DNA of 35,972 nucleotides from positions 1 through 35,972 of the forward strand of contig JFLX01000019.1 of NCBI GenBank assembly GCA_000634215.1. Reading direction: 5' to 3'. This stretch comes from Prochlorococcus sp. scB243_495L20 (GTDB lineage Bacteria > Cyanobacteriota > Cyanobacteriia > PCC-6307 > Cyanobiaceae). The number at the start of each line of letters is the position of its first letter. Within the stretch, counting starts at the first letter, position 1. The notes below the pieces were generated by a model. The model made no database searches, had not been told where the DNA came from, and saw only the letters and a program-made list of their open reading frames with translations. Below, piece after piece: positions 35,227 to 35,972 of the stretch. The position numbers and the translations under genes are program-made.

Positions 35227-35607
35227 TTATGCACATACAAGTTCTTTTTTAATCTTTCTTTGTTTATAAAGTGATCTTCCAATAGGCCAACCTAAAGTAG
35301 ACAAATGTTTCATTAAAGAACCTGAGTATTTGAAATAAAAATTGTCTGAATATTTGATGCCAAGTTCATTGAGAGTGGTTATTAATAAACATAGATCTTT
35401 CTTTTTGCCTTTTTTTATATCCAATAATATCAATTCTTCACTTGATAATTTTTTTTCTAGTACCTCATCATTTTCAGCAAAACCAAATTTAAGTGAATTA
35501 AATGCATCAGAATAAAGAGTATAAATTATTCCATCTTTAGATTTATCTACATTAAACCTTGATGATATTAATGTTTTGTATCCTTTAATGATTTTTCTGT
35601 TATTCAT
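35227..35607 (-). CDS. Small protein with weak GIY-YIG/T5orf172-like pattern, unknown function
   Basis: A 126-residue basic protein, soluble. The stretch IIYTLYSDAFNSLKFGFAEN, then LEKKL, a hydrophobic strand (LILLDIKKG), LLITTLNELGIKYSDNFYFK and SLMKHLSTLGWP follows the strand-helix order of T5orf172/MUG113-type GIY-YIG domains, but the catalytic Tyr/Gly/Arg are not all evident, so activity is doubtful. The ATG at 35607 is two bases after the stop of the ribbon-helix-helix gene upstream on the same strand, so the two form an operon. It is convergent with the pentapeptide gene. Confidence 0.6.
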   Translation of the reverse strand: MNNRKIIKGYKTLISSRFNVDKSKDGIIYTLYSDAFNSLKFGFAENDEVLEKKLSSEELILLDIKKGKKKDLCLLITTLNELGIKYSDNFYFKYSGSLMKHLSTLGWPIGRSLYKQRKIKKELVCA

Positions 35608-35609
35608 AA

Positions 35610-35972
35610 TTATTTGATTTCATCTTGAGCTAATTCGTATTTCTCCAATAGATTGTTTACTTCTGCTAGTGCAATCCTCTTTTGACAGGCCGAGTCATAT
35701 CTATTTACTGCTATTGAAGGTATTGACCCTTTGCTTTTCATTTCCCTAATACCAGTTTCTAAACATTGAAAAGCAACACTTGATAGATCTCTTCCTTCTG
35801 CTGCGGCCCAAACTTTCAAAAGATAAGTAAGATTTGATGGTACTGAGATCTGTACTTTGTTTGAATTTGAAGTATTTAATGCAATATCATCGAGACTAAT
35901 TTCCTTAGAGGAAATAGTTTCTTTAACCTTTTTCTTCAAAAATTTTACTTGGCTTATAGCGTCCTCTTTATT
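35610..35972 (-). CDS. Ribbon-helix-helix (CopG-like) protein, 5' end possibly beyond the window
   Basis: The C-terminal half has a clear ribbon-helix-helix layout: KVQISVPSNLTYLLKVWAAA is the beta strand and first helix, GRDLSSVAFQCLETGIREM the turn and second helix, as in CopG/Arc-type DNA-binding proteins. A further helix (KRIALAEVNNLLEKYEL) ends the protein. A TTG at 35939 could start it (109 residues), but the frame stays open to the window edge, giving NKEDAISQVKFLKKKVKE, which reads like natural protein, so the true start probably lies outside. It precedes the 35227-35607 gene by two bases. Self-regulation of the pair is possible. Confidence 0.65.
   Translation of the reverse strand, partial: NKEDAISQVKFLKKKVKETISSKEISLDDIALNTSNSNKVQISVPSNLTYLLKVWAAAEGRDLSSVAFQCLETGIREMKSKGSIPSIAVNRYDSACQKRIALAEVNNLLEKYELAQDEIK

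Overview
This window is a stretch of chromosome from a high-light-adapted Prochlorococcus. The DNA is strongly AT-rich, the genes are small and tightly packed, and many use TTG or GTG starts with weak or absent ribosome binding sites. It carries a Pcb divinyl-chlorophyll antenna gene (pcbA), an epsilon-type lycopene cyclase, and several cyanobacteria-only small proteins (DUF1350, DUF2811, DUF3721, lumenal pentapeptide protein). I see no rRNA, tRNA, CRISPR array, transposase, integrase or prophage. It reads as core chromosome.

Layout: 1-213 is the start of aroA on the minus strand, cut by the window edge. From 346 to 4804 runs a plus-strand gene train: comB (probably with an ATT start), a deaminated-glutathione amidase, an AMIN/Amidase_3 cell-wall amidase, murI and a long-chain prenyl diphosphate synthase. 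Then come acs (4900-6882), a convergent DUF1350 hydrolase-like gene, a DEDDh exonuclease with a DUF5710-like tail, a decapeptide-repeat/DUF3721 protein (minus), hisS and three small unknown genes. A 58-residue minus-strand ORF (11336-11512) and a long leader precede pcbA, which ends in a clear intrinsic terminator. gltS, a small unknown gene, a GST and a membrane-anchored GIY-YIG-like protein follow.

15944-21385 holds an SDR and crtL-e (one minus-strand unit), a divergent POR-like SDR, an MscS channel, an isochorismatase-family hydrolase and a Fur-family regulator. 21392-26006 holds arsS (arsenosugar radical SAM), ggpP/stpA-like phosphatase, a divergent Rossmann-type protein of unknown function and another unknown gene. 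26079-29882 is a sulfur block: metY, metA (with the Glu expected of an acetyl-CoA-specific enzyme) and a SulP anion transporter. 29913-32377 is a divergent pair, an FAD oxidoreductase and cbiX, whose product has an MxCxxC motif and a His10 tail. The 381-base gap after cbiX has three DnaA-box-like sites and a terminator-like hairpin. The window closes with a DUF2811 gene, a GMC oxidoreductase, a secreted pentapeptide-repeat protein, and a two-gene minus-strand pair (unknown GIY-YIG-like protein plus ribbon-helix-helix protein).

Functional links: metY and metA together make homocysteine from homoserine, acetyl-CoA and sulfide. amidase and murI both serve peptidoglycan. crtL-e, pcbA, the prenyl synthase and the POR-like gene all touch photosynthetic pigments or cofactors. 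No obviously new multi-gene defence or biosynthetic system is visible. The most unusual items are the decapeptide-repeat/DUF3721 protein, the RHH plus GIY-YIG-like pair, the DnaA-box-like cluster with hairpin after cbiX, the ATT start of comB, and the ggpP-associated Rossmann protein.
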